NCBI RefSeq assembly: GCF_019857225.1
Contig: NZ_JAFJSY010000029.1
Span: 55,888 to 119,887 of the forward strand
Length of the DNA: 64,000 bases
Source of the DNA: Streptomyces plumbidurans
Lineage (GTDB): Bacteria; Actinomycetota; Actinomycetes; Streptomycetales; Streptomycetaceae
Reading direction: 5' to 3'
The notes under the pieces are model-generated. The model ran no database searches, was not told the DNA's origin, and saw nothing but the letters and a program-made list of their open reading frames with translations. Below are positions 32,646 through 41,076 of this stretch, piece after piece (within the stretch, counting starts at the first letter, position 1; the number at the start of each line of letters is the position of its first letter). Both the position numbers and the translations under genes were made by a program.

Positions 32646-34439
32646 CTAGTACGACAGCCCGTACCCGATGGGGTACAGCTCCTGCGCCGGGTCGTCGGCC
32701 CGCTGCACCGGCACCGGCAGCCGCCCGCGCGGCGCCACCCTCCCGGCGATCACCCGCGCGGCCGCCCGCAGTTCGACGTCGGTCCACGAGTACGTGGCCA
32801 GACTGGCGCGCACGGAGGGGAGTTGGGCCACGTCGTAGGGGTTGCGGACGGCGACCGCGACCACCGGCCTCCCGGTCGCGAGCAGCTGCTGGACCAACGC
32901 CTGCTGCGCGTTGCCCGCGGTGACGTTGTAGGTGGCGACGACCACCGCGTCCGCGTCCTGCGCCGCCGCGACCGCCTTCGCGATCGTCGCACCCGACGGG
33001 GCGGTGCCGGTCGACAGGGCGGTGGCGGTGAAGCCCAGCTCGCCGAGGGCGGCCGCGAGGACACCGGTCGGCGGGCCCGTCGTGCCGGACGGGGAGGCCG
33101 GGTCGGCGCCCACGACGAGCACCTTGCGGTGCGTGTGGCGGGACAGCGGCAGCAGGTGCCCGTCGTTGACCAGCAGGGTCGTGGTGCGTTCGGCGATGCG
33201 GTCGGCGACGGCCAGGTGCTCGCGGGTGCCGACCGTGCGGTCCACGCCGCGGTCACTGGCGTACGGCTGCTGGAACAGCCGCAGCCTGCTCTTCAGCCGC
33301 AGGATGCGCAGGATCGACTCGTCCAGCCGCGCCTCGGTCAGCTCCCCGTCCTGCACGGCCTTCAGGACGGCGTTCCACGCGACGGGCAGGTCCGGCGGAT
33401 TGAGGAGCTGGTCGACGCCGGCCTTCAGCGCGAGCACGGGGACCCGGTCGTCGCCATACTTCGTCCGTACGCCCTCCATGCCCAGCGAGTCCGTCACCAC
33501 CACGCCGTCGTAGCCGAGTTCGCCGCGCAGGATGCCGGTGAGGATCGGGTGGGAGAGGGTGGCCGGGTCGCCGGAGTCGTCGAGGGCCGGGAACTGGATG
33601 TGCGCGGTCATGATGCAGTCGATGCCCGCCCTGACGGCCGCACGGAAGGGAACGGCGTCCAGCTTCTCCCACAGCTCCCGGCTGTGGGTGATGACGGGGA
33701 AGCCGTAGTGGCTGTCGACGGCCGTGTCGCCGTGCCCGGGGAAGTGCTTGGAGGTCGCGGCGACCGACGCGCTCTGGTACCCGGCGACCTCGGCGGCGAC
33801 CAGGCCCGCGACCGCCTCAGGGTCGGCGCCGAAGGACCGTACGCCGATGACCGGGTTGGCCGGGTTGATGTTGACGTCGGCGTCCGGGGAGTAGTCCTGG
33901 TTGATGCCCATGGCGCGCAGTTCGGCGCCGGAGACGCGGCCGAGGGTGCGGGCGTCGCGGCGGGAGCCGCCGGCGCCCATGGCCATCGCGCCGGGGAAGA
34001 GTGTGGCCGGCTTGCCGACGCGGCAGACGATGCCGTGCTCCTGGTCGGTGGCGATGAGGACGGGCAGCCCGCGTGGCTGGGTGAGGGAGGCACGCTGGAT
34101 CCCGTTGGACAGGTCCGCGATCTGGTGCGGGTCGCGGGTGTTGTGCGCCCAGGTGAAGTAGATGATGCCGCCCACGCGGTACGTGGCGATCAGCTCGGCG
34201 GCCGTACGGACGCCGATCTCCTTGAGGTTGGCGTCGATGTCGGCCTGGTCGGGGTCGGTGGCGGAGTGGCCGTAGACCCGCATGACGAAGAGCTGGCCCA
34301 CCTTCTCCTCGAGTGTCATACGGGAGATGAGCGAGCGGAGCTTGTTGTCGTCCGGGGGACTTGCGTGGGCGGGGGTGCCGAGGGCCAGGGCCGCGGTGAC
34401 ACCTGCGGTCGCGGCCAGAACGGTACGTCTGGAGGGCAC
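32646..34439 (-). CDS. glycoside hydrolase family 3 (beta-N-acetylhexosaminidase-like), Tat-secreted
   Basis: 597 residues with a Tat signal (SRRTVLAATAGVTAALALG). The N-terminal (beta/alpha)8 domain has LRSLISRMTLEEKVGQLFVM, the NagZ-type motif TSKHFPGHGDTAVDSHYG with the acid/base His, and nucleophile Asp in VVVTDSLGMEGV; a C-terminal alpha/beta sandwich domain follows (LLVNDGHLLPLSRHTHRKVL onward). The KHFPGHGDT motif points to N-acetylglucosamine-containing substrates such as chitin or peptidoglycan fragments. GTG 34437-34439 follows AAGGAG by six bases; an upstream in-frame start lacks this. Upstream GGAAACTTCC-type repeats are likely control sites. Confidence 0.9.
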   Translation of the reverse strand: MPSRRTVLAATAGVTAALALGTPAHASPPDDNKLRSLISRMTLEEKVGQLFVMRVYGHSATDPDQADIDANLKEIGVRTAAELIATYRVGGIIYFTWAHNTRDPHQIADLSNGIQRASLTQPRGLPVLIATDQEHGIVCRVGKPATLFPGAMAMGAGGSRRDARTLGRVSGAELRAMGINQDYSPDADVNINPANPVIGVRSFGADPEAVAGLVAAEVAGYQSASVAATSKHFPGHGDTAVDSHYGFPVITHSRELWEKLDAVPFRAAVRAGIDCIMTAHIQFPALDDSGDPATLSHPILTGILRGELGYDGVVVTDSLGMEGVRTKYGDDRVPVLALKAGVDQLLNPPDLPVAWNAVLKAVQDGELTEARLDESILRILRLKSRLRLFQQPYASDRGVDRTVGTREHLAVADRIAERTTTLLVNDGHLLPLSRHTHRKVLVVGADPASPSGTTGPPTGVLAAALGELGFTATALSTGTAPSGATIAKAVAAAQDADAVVVATYNVTAGNAQQALVQQLLATGRPVVAVAVRNPYDVAQLPSVRASLATYSWTDVELRAAARVIAGRVAPRGRLPVPVQRADDPAQELYPIGYGLSY

Positions 34440-34468
34440 GTGCGCTCCTTCCGGAGATTCCGCTGAAG

Positions 34469-34505
34469 GAAACTTCCAAGGAGTCACCAATAACCGGGAA
34501 GTTTC
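34469..34505. promoter_or_regulatory. inverted repeat GAAACTTCC-N19-GGAAGTTTC upstream of the GH3 gene
   Basis: Perfect nine-base arms at 34469-34477 and 34497-34505; each arm is itself close to the dyad GGAA-AC-TTCC. They start 30 bp upstream of the GH3 start codon. Two operator half-sites or two weak operators are plausible. Confidence 0.6.
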
Positions 34506-34550
34506 TGCCAGTCAAGGGAGTGCACAGAGCCGGGACGACGGCGAAGAGGG

Positions 34551-34591
34551 GCCGCCATCGGCGCTGTTGGAGGGGGCGCGCCGATGGCGGC
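34551..34591 (-). terminator. perfect 14-bp hairpin, probable terminator of the LysR transcript
   Basis: GCCGCCATCGGCGC (34551-34564) pairs fully with 34578-34591 across a 13-base loop. It lies 169 bp beyond the LysR stop and ahead of the GH3 promoter, so it would insulate GH3. There is no T tract, as is common in Streptomyces. Confidence 0.6.
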
Positions 34592-34759
34592 GTGCTGCCG
34601 GCCGCAGTACGGCGGAGAGGGTAGGTCAGCGATCGCAGCCAGCAGCGAGGGCCGACACCGCACTGCGGAGACTCATCCGGCAGCTTGCGGGTTGGACGAA
34701 CGGTAATGGGGGCGGGTTCCCGCCTCGCGGTCGATTGCCCGAAGTCGGTGGCGAAGTGG

Positions 34760-35677
34760 TCAGCGGGACGGCTGGGACGCGATGTGCGGCCACCTCTGCT
34801 GCAGAGTGCGTACGGTCTCTGCGATCGCCGGTCGACGTGCGCCGCCTTTGCGCCACAGGGCGTACAACCGGCGTATGGGCGTGGGATCAAGGCTCACCTC
34901 GGCCACCCCGGCGGGCAGCGGGCCGCGGCCCAGGCGCGGGATCACACAGATGCCGAGGCCGCCCGCGACCAGCGCGACCAGGGTCGGGTTCTCGTCGGCC
35001 TGGTGCACGATGTGCGGCTCGTGCCCGACGGCGCGCAACGTGCGCACCAGCCATTCGTGGCAGACCCGGCCCGGCGGCTGGCACACCCACCGCTGGTCGA
35101 CCAGGTCCTCGCGGCGCACCGCCTCACGCCCGGCGAAGGGATGGTCCTCGGGCACCAGCAGCGTGCACGGGTCGTGGCCGATCGTGGCCTGCTCGACGCC
35201 CGCGGGCAGGGACAGCGGCGCGATGTCCCAGTCGTGCGCCACCGCCATGTCGACGGCGCCCCGGGCGACCAGGTCGACGGAGACGTGCGGGTCGACCTCG
35301 CTGAGCCGGGCGTCCAGGGCGGGGTGCCGGACGGCCAGGTCGGCGAGGACCGAGGGCATCAGCCCGCGCGCGGCCGAGGCGAACGCGGCGATCGTCACGC
35401 GGCCCGCCGGCACTCCGCGCCGCTCCTCCAGGGCGATCTCGGCCCGCTCGACGATCGCGAGCAACTCCTTTGCCGTGTCGACCAGTTGATGTGCCTCGGG
35501 GGTGAGCCGGACGCCCCGTCCCTCCCGTTCGAGGAGCACGGTCCTGGTCTCCCGCTCCAGCTTGGCGATCTGCTGGGAGACGGCCGAGGGGGTGTACCCG
35601 AGCGCGGCGGCCGCCGCCCCGACGGTCCCGTGGACGGAGATGGCGTGCAGGGCGCGAAGGCGTTGCAGGTCGAGCAC
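34760..35677 (-). CDS. LysR family regulator divergent from an EamA transporter
   Basis: 305 residues. The wHTH reads LDLQRLRALHAISVHGTVGA, AAAALGYTPSAVSQQIAKLE; the LysR substrate-binding domain follows (GRVTIAAFASAARGLMPSVL...). GTG 35675-35677 has GGAG six bases upstream. It is divergent (87-bp gap) from the EamA-AroA-GNAT gene run, which it presumably controls; such LysR/EamA pairs usually regulate efflux of amino acids or metabolites. The gap contains repeated GTGCTTCA/GCTGCTTCA half-sites but no single convincing T-N11-A box. Confidence 0.9.
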   Translation of the reverse strand: MLDLQRLRALHAISVHGTVGAAAAALGYTPSAVSQQIAKLERETRTVLLEREGRGVRLTPEAHQLVDTAKELLAIVERAEIALEERRGVPAGRVTIAAFASAARGLMPSVLADLAVRHPALDARLSEVDPHVSVDLVARGAVDMAVAHDWDIAPLSLPAGVEQATIGHDPCTLLVPEDHPFAGREAVRREDLVDQRWVCQPPGRVCHEWLVRTLRAVGHEPHIVHQADENPTLVALVAGGLGICVIPRLGRGPLPAGVAEVSLDPTPIRRLYALWRKGGARRPAIAETVRTLQQRWPHIASQPSR

Positions 35678-35764
35678 GGCGGCTCCATTCGTAAGTGCTG
35701 CTTCATCCGACCGTGCAGCAATCATCGCTGGTGCTTCACGGTCGACGGAAGTGATGCTCTTGGC

Positions 35765-36679
35765 ATGAGACCCGTACACCTTGCTCTCGCCGTGGTCGTC
35801 GCCGCCGTCTGGGGCGTGAACTTCACGGTCATCGAGATCGGCCTCGACCACTTCCCGCCGCTGCTGTTCTCCGCCCTGCGCTTCTTCGCGGCCGCACTGC
35901 CCGCCGTCTTCTTCGTGGGCCGCCCGAAGGTGGCGTGGAAGTGGATCGTGGCGGTGGGGCTGGTGCTGGGAGTGGCCAAGTTCGGCCTGCTGTTCGTCGG
36001 CATGGACGCCGGGATGCCGGCCGGGCTGTCCTCCCTGGTGCTGCAGATCCAGGCGGTGTTCACGGCGGCGGTGGCCTTCGCGGTCCTGGGCGAACGGCCC
36101 ACGCGCATACGGGTGTTGGGCATGGCGATCGCGCTGGCCGGGATCGCCGTCGCGGCGGTCGACGAAGGCACCACGGGACCCCTCGGCGCCTTCGCGCTCA
36201 TCGTCGCGGCGGCGGCCTGCTGGGGCGTCTCCAACGTCCTGACCCGCAAGGCCGCGCCGCCGGACGCGCTGAACTTCATGGTGTGGGTGAGCACGGTCCC
36301 GGTCCTGCCGCTCCTCGCCCTCTCCCTGCTCGTGGAGGGCCCCACCCGGGACTACGACGCCCTGCGCGCCCTCGACTGGCAGGGCGCCGGCACGGTCGTC
36401 TACGTGGCCTGGGTGACCACGGTGTTCGGCTTCGGCGCCTGGGGGCTGCTGCTGCGCCGCTACCCGGCCTCGACGGTCGCGCCGTTCTCCCTGCTGGTCC
36501 CGGTGTTCGGGATGTCCTCGGCGGCGCTGTTTTTGGGGGAGTCGGTGAGCGGGCTGCGCTGGTGCGCGGCGGCGCTGCTGGTGGGCGGGGTGGCGCTGAC
36601 GTCGGTGACGCGCGGGCGACGGGAAGTGGTCCATCCCGTGGACGGAGCGGCGTCGCCGGTGACGGTCGGCCGATCATGA
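35765..36679 (+). CDS. EamA/RhaT family transporter (DMT superfamily)
   Basis: 304 residues, ten predicted membrane helices in two EamA repeats. Seen: VVAAVWGVNFTVIEIGLDHF and PPLLFSALRFFAAALPAVFF in repeat 1, AAACWGVSNVLTRKAAPPDA in repeat 2, and C-terminal FSLLVPVFGMSSAALFLGES. Members export amino acids, nucleosides or other metabolites. The ATG at 35765 has no good Shine-Dalgarno sequence. The EPSP-synthase paralogue begins five bases after its stop, so the two are an operon; export of an aromatic or shikimate-derived compound is one possible reading, not shown by sequence. Confidence 0.88.
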   Translation: MRPVHLALAVVVAAVWGVNFTVIEIGLDHFPPLLFSALRFFAAALPAVFFVGRPKVAWKWIVAVGLVLGVAKFGLLFVGMDAGMPAGLSSLVLQIQAVFTAAVAFAVLGERPTRIRVLGMAIALAGIAVAAVDEGTTGPLGAFALIVAAAACWGVSNVLTRKAAPPDALNFMVWVSTVPVLPLLALSLLVEGPTRDYDALRALDWQGAGTVVYVAWVTTVFGFGAWGLLLRRYPASTVAPFSLLVPVFGMSSAALFLGESVSGLRWCAAALLVGGVALTSVTRGRREVVHPVDGAASPVTVGRS

Positions 36680-36683
36680 AGAC

Positions 36684-37943
36684 ATGCCCGTAGTCGACAT
36701 CCCCGGTTCCAAGTCCATCACCGCCCGCGCGCTCTTCCTGGCGGCGGCGGCCGACGGCGTCACCACCCTGGTACGGCCCCTGCGCTCGGACGACACGGAG
36801 GGCTTCGCCGAGGGGCTGGCGGCCCTCGGCTACCGCGTCGGCCGGACCCGGGACGCCTGGCAGGTGGACGGGCGCCCGCAGGGTCCGCCGGTGCGCGAGG
36901 CGGACGTCCACTGCCGGGACGGCGCCACCACGGCCCGCTTCCTGCCGGCGCTCGCGGCGACCGGACACGGCACCTACCGCTTCGACGCCTCGCCCCAGAT
37001 GCGCCGCCGGCCGCTGCTGCCGCTGACCCGCGCCCTGCGCGACCTGGGCGTCGACCTGCGGCACGAGCAGGCGGAGGGGCACCATCCGCTGACCGTGCGG
37101 GCGGCGGGCGTCGAGGGCGGTGACGTGGTCCTCGACGCGGGCCAGTCCTCGCAGTACCTCACGGCGCTGCTCCTGCTCGGCCCGCTCACCCGCAGGGGCC
37201 TGCGGATCCGGGTGACGGAACTGGTGTCGGCGCCGTACGTGGAGATCACGACCGCGATGATGCGGGCGTTCGGGGCGGAGGTGGAGGTCGCCCGGGAGGC
37301 GTCCGGACGGGGCCAACTCTTCGTCGTCCCGCCAAGCCGATACCGGCCCACCACGTACGCCGTGGAACCGGACGCCTCGACGGCGAGCTACTTCTTCGCC
37401 GCGGCGGCCGTGACACCGGGCGGCGAGGTGACGGTGCCCGGACTCGGCGCGGGAGCGCTGCAGGGCGACCTCGGCTTCGTCGACGTGCTGCGCAGGATGG
37501 GCGCCGAGGTGTCGGTGCGGTCGGACGGCACCACGGTCCGGGGCACGGGGGAGTTGCGCGGCCTCACCGTCAACATGCGGGACATCTCGGACACGATGCC
37601 GACGCTGGCGGCCATCGCGCCGTTCGCCTCCGGGCCGGTGCGGATCGAGGACGTGGCGAACACCCGGGTGAAGGAGTGCGACCGGCTGGAGGCCTGCGCG
37701 CGGAACCTGCGGCGGCTCGGGGTGCGGGTCGCCACGGGCCCCGACTGGATCGAGATCCGACCGGGCACACCCGAGCCCGGCACCGTGATCGAGTCCCACC
37801 ACGACCACCGCATCGTGATGTCCTTCGCGGTCACCGGCCTCAGGGTCCCGGGAATCTCGTTCGACGACCCCGGCTGCGTACGCAAGACTTTCCCCGGCTT
37901 TCATGAGGCGTTCGCGGAGGTGCGGGGTGGGCTGGGTGCTTGA
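36684..37943 (+). CDS. aroA: 3-phosphoshikimate 1-carboxyvinyltransferase (EPSP synthase) paralogue
   Basis: 419 residues, two-domain EPSP synthase fold that adds enolpyruvate from PEP to shikimate-3-phosphate. Active-site segments are present: PGSKSITARALFLAAA, RDGATTARFLPALAA, SSQYLTALLLL, NMRDISDTMPTLAAIA, ANTRVKECDRLEACARNLR and HHDHRIVMSFAV. Two oddities: the N-terminus is about 12 residues shorter than usual before the GSKS motif, and the normally conserved Asn before the Arg (SNRAL) is Ala (TARAL). It follows the EamA gene by five bases without its own ribosome site, unlike a housekeeping aroA, so a secondary-metabolic or duplicated role is possible. Confidence 0.85.
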   Translation: MPVVDIPGSKSITARALFLAAAADGVTTLVRPLRSDDTEGFAEGLAALGYRVGRTRDAWQVDGRPQGPPVREADVHCRDGATTARFLPALAATGHGTYRFDASPQMRRRPLLPLTRALRDLGVDLRHEQAEGHHPLTVRAAGVEGGDVVLDAGQSSQYLTALLLLGPLTRRGLRIRVTELVSAPYVEITTAMMRAFGAEVEVAREASGRGQLFVVPPSRYRPTTYAVEPDASTASYFFAAAAVTPGGEVTVPGLGAGALQGDLGFVDVLRRMGAEVSVRSDGTTVRGTGELRGLTVNMRDISDTMPTLAAIAPFASGPVRIEDVANTRVKECDRLEACARNLRRLGVRVATGPDWIEIRPGTPEPGTVIESHHDHRIVMSFAVTGLRVPGISFDDPGCVRKTFPGFHEAFAEVRGGLGA

Positions 37944-38550
37944 AGGGCCGGTGCTGGAAGGCGAGTTGGTGAGGCTGGAGCCCCTGGCCCACCGGCATGC
38001 GGCCGATCTGGCGGTGGCGGCGGAGGAGGACCGGGGCACCTATGCGTTCACCTGGGTGCCGAGGGCCGACGAGGTGGGCCGCTACGTCGACGAGCAGCTG
38101 GGGCGCGCCGCGTCGGGCCGGCTCGCGCCGTACGCGCAGATCTCGCTCGCGACCGGCCGTGCCGTGGGCGCCACCTCGTACTGGGAGCCCCGCTGCTGGC
38201 GCTCGGACGACCGACTCGACGCCGTCGAGATCGGCTTCACCTGGCTCGCCGCCTCGGCCCAGGGCACCGGCATCAACGCCGAGGCCAAACTCCTCCTCTT
38301 CCGCCACGCCTTCGAGACCTGGTCCGTCTCCCGCGTCGACCTGAAAACCGACGCCCGCAACACCCGCTCCCGCGTCGCCATCCAGAGCGTCGGCGCCCAC
38401 TTCGAAGGCATCCTCCGCAACTGGTCCCGCTCCTGGGCCCCTGGCGAGGACGACCACCTACGCGACTCGGCCATCTTCTCCATCACCGCCGAGGAGTGGC
38501 CGCGGTGCCGGGCGCGCTTGGAGAAACGGGTGGCACGGCTGGCCAGGTGA
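37927..38550 (+). CDS. GNAT family N-acetyltransferase
   Basis: 207 residues, RimJ/RimL-like acetyltransferase. Seen: GPVLEGELVRLEPLAHRHAADL at the N-terminus, a short-chain acetyl-CoA fold with EIGFTWLAASAQGTGINAEAKLLLFRHAFE and the C-terminal VDLKTDARNTRSRVAIQSVGAHFEGILRN, typical of the Acetyltransf_3 group. GTG 37927 lies six bases after GGAGG (37916-37920), inside the 3' end of the EPSP-synthase gene, so the two overlap by 17 bp and are translationally coupled. Substrate unknown. Confidence 0.85.
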   Translation: MGWVLEGPVLEGELVRLEPLAHRHAADLAVAAEEDRGTYAFTWVPRADEVGRYVDEQLGRAASGRLAPYAQISLATGRAVGATSYWEPRCWRSDDRLDAVEIGFTWLAASAQGTGINAEAKLLLFRHAFETWSVSRVDLKTDARNTRSRVAIQSVGAHFEGILRNWSRSWAPGEDDHLRDSAIFSITAEEWPRCRARLEKRVARLAR

Positions 38551-38645
38551 ACTCCTGTGCTCCGAACGCCACTTGGGCACTCTCGTGCACTTTCCGCGTC
38601 CTCTGCACAACCGCCGAAACCGCCGCGCTGCCGAACCGCCGGAGG

Positions 38646-39446
38646 CTAAGCGCACTCGTTCAGCAACCGGCCCAAGTGCTCCCGTCCCCCCGCCAGCAGA
38701 TCCGGCAGCGGTGCAGCGTTCTCGTACCAGCGTTTTTCGTACTCCCAGCAGAGCCAGCCGTCCCAGTTGTGGCGGGAGAGGACCTCGATGCAGTCGGTCA
38801 GGGGGAGTACGCCGGTGCCGAGGGGGAGAGGGGTGGTGTCGTCGGCGGAGGCGATGTCCTTGACCTGGACGTAGCCGAGGTAGGGGGAGAGGGCGGCGTA
38901 CGTGTCCGCCGGCTGCTCGCCGCCCAGCCAGGTGTGCATGACGTCCCAGAGGGCGCCGACGTGCCGGTGGCCGACCAGGCCGAGGACGCGCATCGCGTCG
39001 GCGCCGGTGCGGTGCGAGTCGTGGGTTTCGAGCAGGATGCGTACGCCGAGGTCGGCGGCGTACTCCGCGGCCGTGCCGAGCCGTCGCGCGGCCACCGCGT
39101 CGGCGCGTTCGGTGGTCTGTTCGTCGTCGGCGCCCGGGAAGACCCGGACGTACGGGGCGCCGAGGTCGCGGGCCAGGTCGAGGAGGGTGCGGATCTCCTC
39201 GATCACCGGCCCGTCGTCACCCGGGGCGGCCACGCGCGCGTACCCCGCGAGCCCCAGCAGCTCGATGCCTCCCGCCTTGAACTCCGAGGCCACGTCCGCG
39301 CGTTGCGCCAGGTCGAGGCCGGGATGGACCGGCTCCTCCGGGTGCGCGCGCAGCTCGACGCCGTGGTAGCCGTTCGCGGCGGCGAGATGGATCACGTCCG
39401 TGACGGGCAGGCCGGGGACGCCGAGGGTGGAGAACGCCAGTCTCAT
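38646..39446 (-). CDS. sugar phosphate isomerase/epimerase (AP-endonuclease-2 TIM barrel)
   Basis: 266 residues. MRLAFSTLGVPGLPVTDVIH starts a xylose-isomerase-like TIM barrel; metal-ligand residues are in GVRILLETHDSHRTGADAM (Glu), HVGALWDVMHTWLGGE (Asp, His), YVQVKDI (Lys/Asp) and GWLCWEYEKRWYE (Glu). Members isomerise or epimerise sugars, keto-inositols or related polyols. ATG 39444-39446. The gene lies 11 bp downstream of the MarR-GNAT fusion on the same strand and is probably co-transcribed with it. Confidence 0.85.
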   Translation of the reverse strand: MRLAFSTLGVPGLPVTDVIHLAAANGYHGVELRAHPEEPVHPGLDLAQRADVASEFKAGGIELLGLAGYARVAAPGDDGPVIEEIRTLLDLARDLGAPYVRVFPGADDEQTTERADAVAARRLGTAAEYAADLGVRILLETHDSHRTGADAMRVLGLVGHRHVGALWDVMHTWLGGEQPADTYAALSPYLGYVQVKDIASADDTTPLPLGTGVLPLTDCIEVLSRHNWDGWLCWEYEKRWYENAAPLPDLLAGGREHLGRLLNECA

Positions 39447-39457
39447 GGTCCCTACTG

Positions 39458-40390
39458 TCACCCCGGTGTGCCGTGCAGGTCCAGCCGCCAGTCCTGCCCG
39501 GTCAGGTCCTTTCCGAACGAGCGGTGCGCCTTCTCGGCGACGAGGACGAAACCGTGGCGCTGGTAGATGCGGCGGGCGGCGGCGAGCACGTCGTTGGTCC
39601 ACAGCACGAGATCGCGGTAGCCGACCCCGCGCGCGAAGTCGATGACCGCGCCCACGAGCCGGTCGCCGATGCCGAGACCGCGCGCCTCGGGCTCGACCAG
39701 GAGCAGCCGCAGCCGGGCGGTGGCCGGGGCGTCGTCCCGTACGCACATGACGCACCCCACCGGCCGCCCGTCGAGCTCGGCGATCCACACCCGCTCCAGA
39801 TGCGGGTCGTGGTCCGCGGCGAAGTCGGCGACGATACGGGCCACCAGGGCCTCGTAGTCGGTGTTCCAGCCGTACTCGGAGGTGTACACGGCCGCGTTGC
39901 GCTGGACGATCCAGCCGAGGTCACCGGGGGCCGGTTCGCGCAGCACGGCGTCCTCGCGGCGCGGCGCGCGGCCGTCGGAGAGGATCTCGCGGACCGTGCG
40001 CATCGCCTCGGAGAGCCGGGGGCGGTCGGCGGAGGGCACGGTGGCCAGCAGCGCGCCGACCGACTCGTTCGCCCGCTCGGCGAGCAGGGCGGCGGTCTCG
40101 CGGCCGCGGGGCGTGAGCGCGACATGACGGCGCCGGGGGTCCCGCCGGGACTGCGTCCGCTCGATCAGCCCGTCCTCCTCGAATTTGTTCAGGATGCGGC
40201 TCAAGTAGCCCGCGTCCAGCGAGAGTTCGGTCCGCAGGTCGGCCGCGTCCGTGTGCGGGGAGTGCGCGAGCTCGTAGAGCACGCGGGACTCGGTGAGGGT
40301 GTAGGGGGCGTACAGCTGGCGGCTGTAGTCGAGGGCGCCGATGACATTGGTGTAGAAGCGGTTGAAGGTGCGGATGTCCTGGACGGTCAT
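39458..40390 (-). CDS. MarR-type regulator fused to a GNAT acetyltransferase
   Basis: 310 residues with two clear domains. Residues 1-145 form a MarR wHTH (LTESRVLYELAHSPHTDAAD, LSLDAGYLSRILNKFEEDGL, then IERTQSRRDPRRRHVALTPRG). Residues 150-310 are a GNAT domain with acetyl-CoA motif LLLVEPEARGLGIGDRLVGA and C-terminal RIYQRHGFVLVAEKAHRSFGKDL. The combination is known in actinobacteria but its job is obscure; one idea is a regulator that also acetylates its ligand. ATG 40388-40390. A TGACT-C-AGTCA dyad 22 bp upstream is a likely autoregulatory site. The TIM-barrel epimerase follows. Confidence 0.9.
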   Translation of the reverse strand: MTVQDIRTFNRFYTNVIGALDYSRQLYAPYTLTESRVLYELAHSPHTDAADLRTELSLDAGYLSRILNKFEEDGLIERTQSRRDPRRRHVALTPRGRETAALLAERANESVGALLATVPSADRPRLSEAMRTVREILSDGRAPRREDAVLREPAPGDLGWIVQRNAAVYTSEYGWNTDYEALVARIVADFAADHDPHLERVWIAELDGRPVGCVMCVRDDAPATARLRLLLVEPEARGLGIGDRLVGAVIDFARGVGYRDLVLWTNDVLAAARRIYQRHGFVLVAEKAHRSFGKDLTGQDWRLDLHGTPG

Positions 40391-40411
40391 GAGGATCGAC
40401 CCCCGAATGGT

Positions 40412-40422
40412 TGACTCAGTCA
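40412..40422. promoter_or_regulatory. TGACT-C-AGTCA dyad, likely operator of the MarR-GNAT protein
   Basis: Perfect five-base arms around one base, within TTGACTCAGTCAG and 22 bp upstream of the start codon. MarR proteins commonly bind dyads of about this size at their own promoters. Confidence 0.6.
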
Positions 40423-40476
40423 GAGATACCGTCGGGTCGAGAGTAGGACACCCGCACCGCGCGTGCCACCCCTCGG

Positions 40477-41076
40477 CTACCCCTCGTCGGCCACCGGCCG
40501 GTAGACGTGCACCTGAACCCCGGTCTTTCCCCGGGCCGTGGAGACCAGCTCGAACGCCCGCTTCGCCCCGTCCTCCGGGAAGATCGACTTGCCGCCGCCG
40601 AGGATCACCGGCATCTGGACGAGCTGCAACTCGTCCACCAGCCCCTCGGCGATCAGCGTCCGCACGAGCGTTGGGCTGCCCATCATCGCCAGGTCGCCGC
40701 CGGGCGCCGCGCGCAGCTCACGGATCCGCGCGACGGCCTCACCGCCCGCGATCCGCTCGGTGTTGTTCCAGGTCAGCTCGGCGTCGGAGAGGGTGTCGGT
40801 GACGACGTACTTCTTCAGCGCGTTCAGCCGGTCGGCGAAGGGGTCACCGGCCCGCTCGGGCCACGCCCCCGCCATCGTCAGATACGTCCGCCGCCCGTAC
40901 AGCAGCGCCTCGGCCCTCTCCAGCCCCGCGGCGAAGGCCCCGCCGACCACCTCCGGGTCGAAGTACGGATGCGACCACCCGCCGTGCGCGAAGCCCCCGT
41001 CGGTGTCCTCCTGGGGTCCGCCGGGCGCCTGTACGACACCGTCGAGGCTGATGAATTCGCTGACTACGATGCGCAT
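40477..41076 (-). CDS. dihydrofolate reductase family protein (RibD C-domain-like)
   Basis: 199 residues. MRIVVSEFISLDGVVQAPGG, LLYGRRTYLTMAGAWPE, KYVVTDTLSDAELTWNNTER, DLAMMGSPTLVRTLIAEGLVDEL and QMPVILGGGKSIFPE give the usual pattern of the bacterial YyaP/RibD-C reductase group. NADPH-dependent reduction is expected; the substrate is unknown and unlikely to be dihydrofolate. ATG 41074-41076 has AGGAG eight bases upstream. Stands alone next to the 24-bp minisatellite. Confidence 0.87.
   Translation of the reverse strand: MRIVVSEFISLDGVVQAPGGPQEDTDGGFAHGGWSHPYFDPEVVGGAFAAGLERAEALLYGRRTYLTMAGAWPERAGDPFADRLNALKKYVVTDTLSDAELTWNNTERIAGGEAVARIRELRAAPGGDLAMMGSPTLVRTLIAEGLVDELQLVQMPVILGGGKSIFPEDGAKRAFELVSTARGKTGVQVHVYRPVADEG

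Larger units (their letters stand above)
34440..34759. other. non-coding gap between GH3 and LysR genes
   Basis: 320 bp, no credible gene. Holds the inverted repeat at 34469-34505, a perfect 14-bp hairpin at 34551-34591 and a smaller perfect hairpin GGCGGG-TT-CCCGCC at 34711-34724. Confidence 0.7.

Noticed and set aside
34760..36634. 624-codon minus-strand frame extending upstream of the LysR gene
   Set aside because: Only the part from the GTG at 35677 encodes LysR; the rest is antisense to the EamA transporter.
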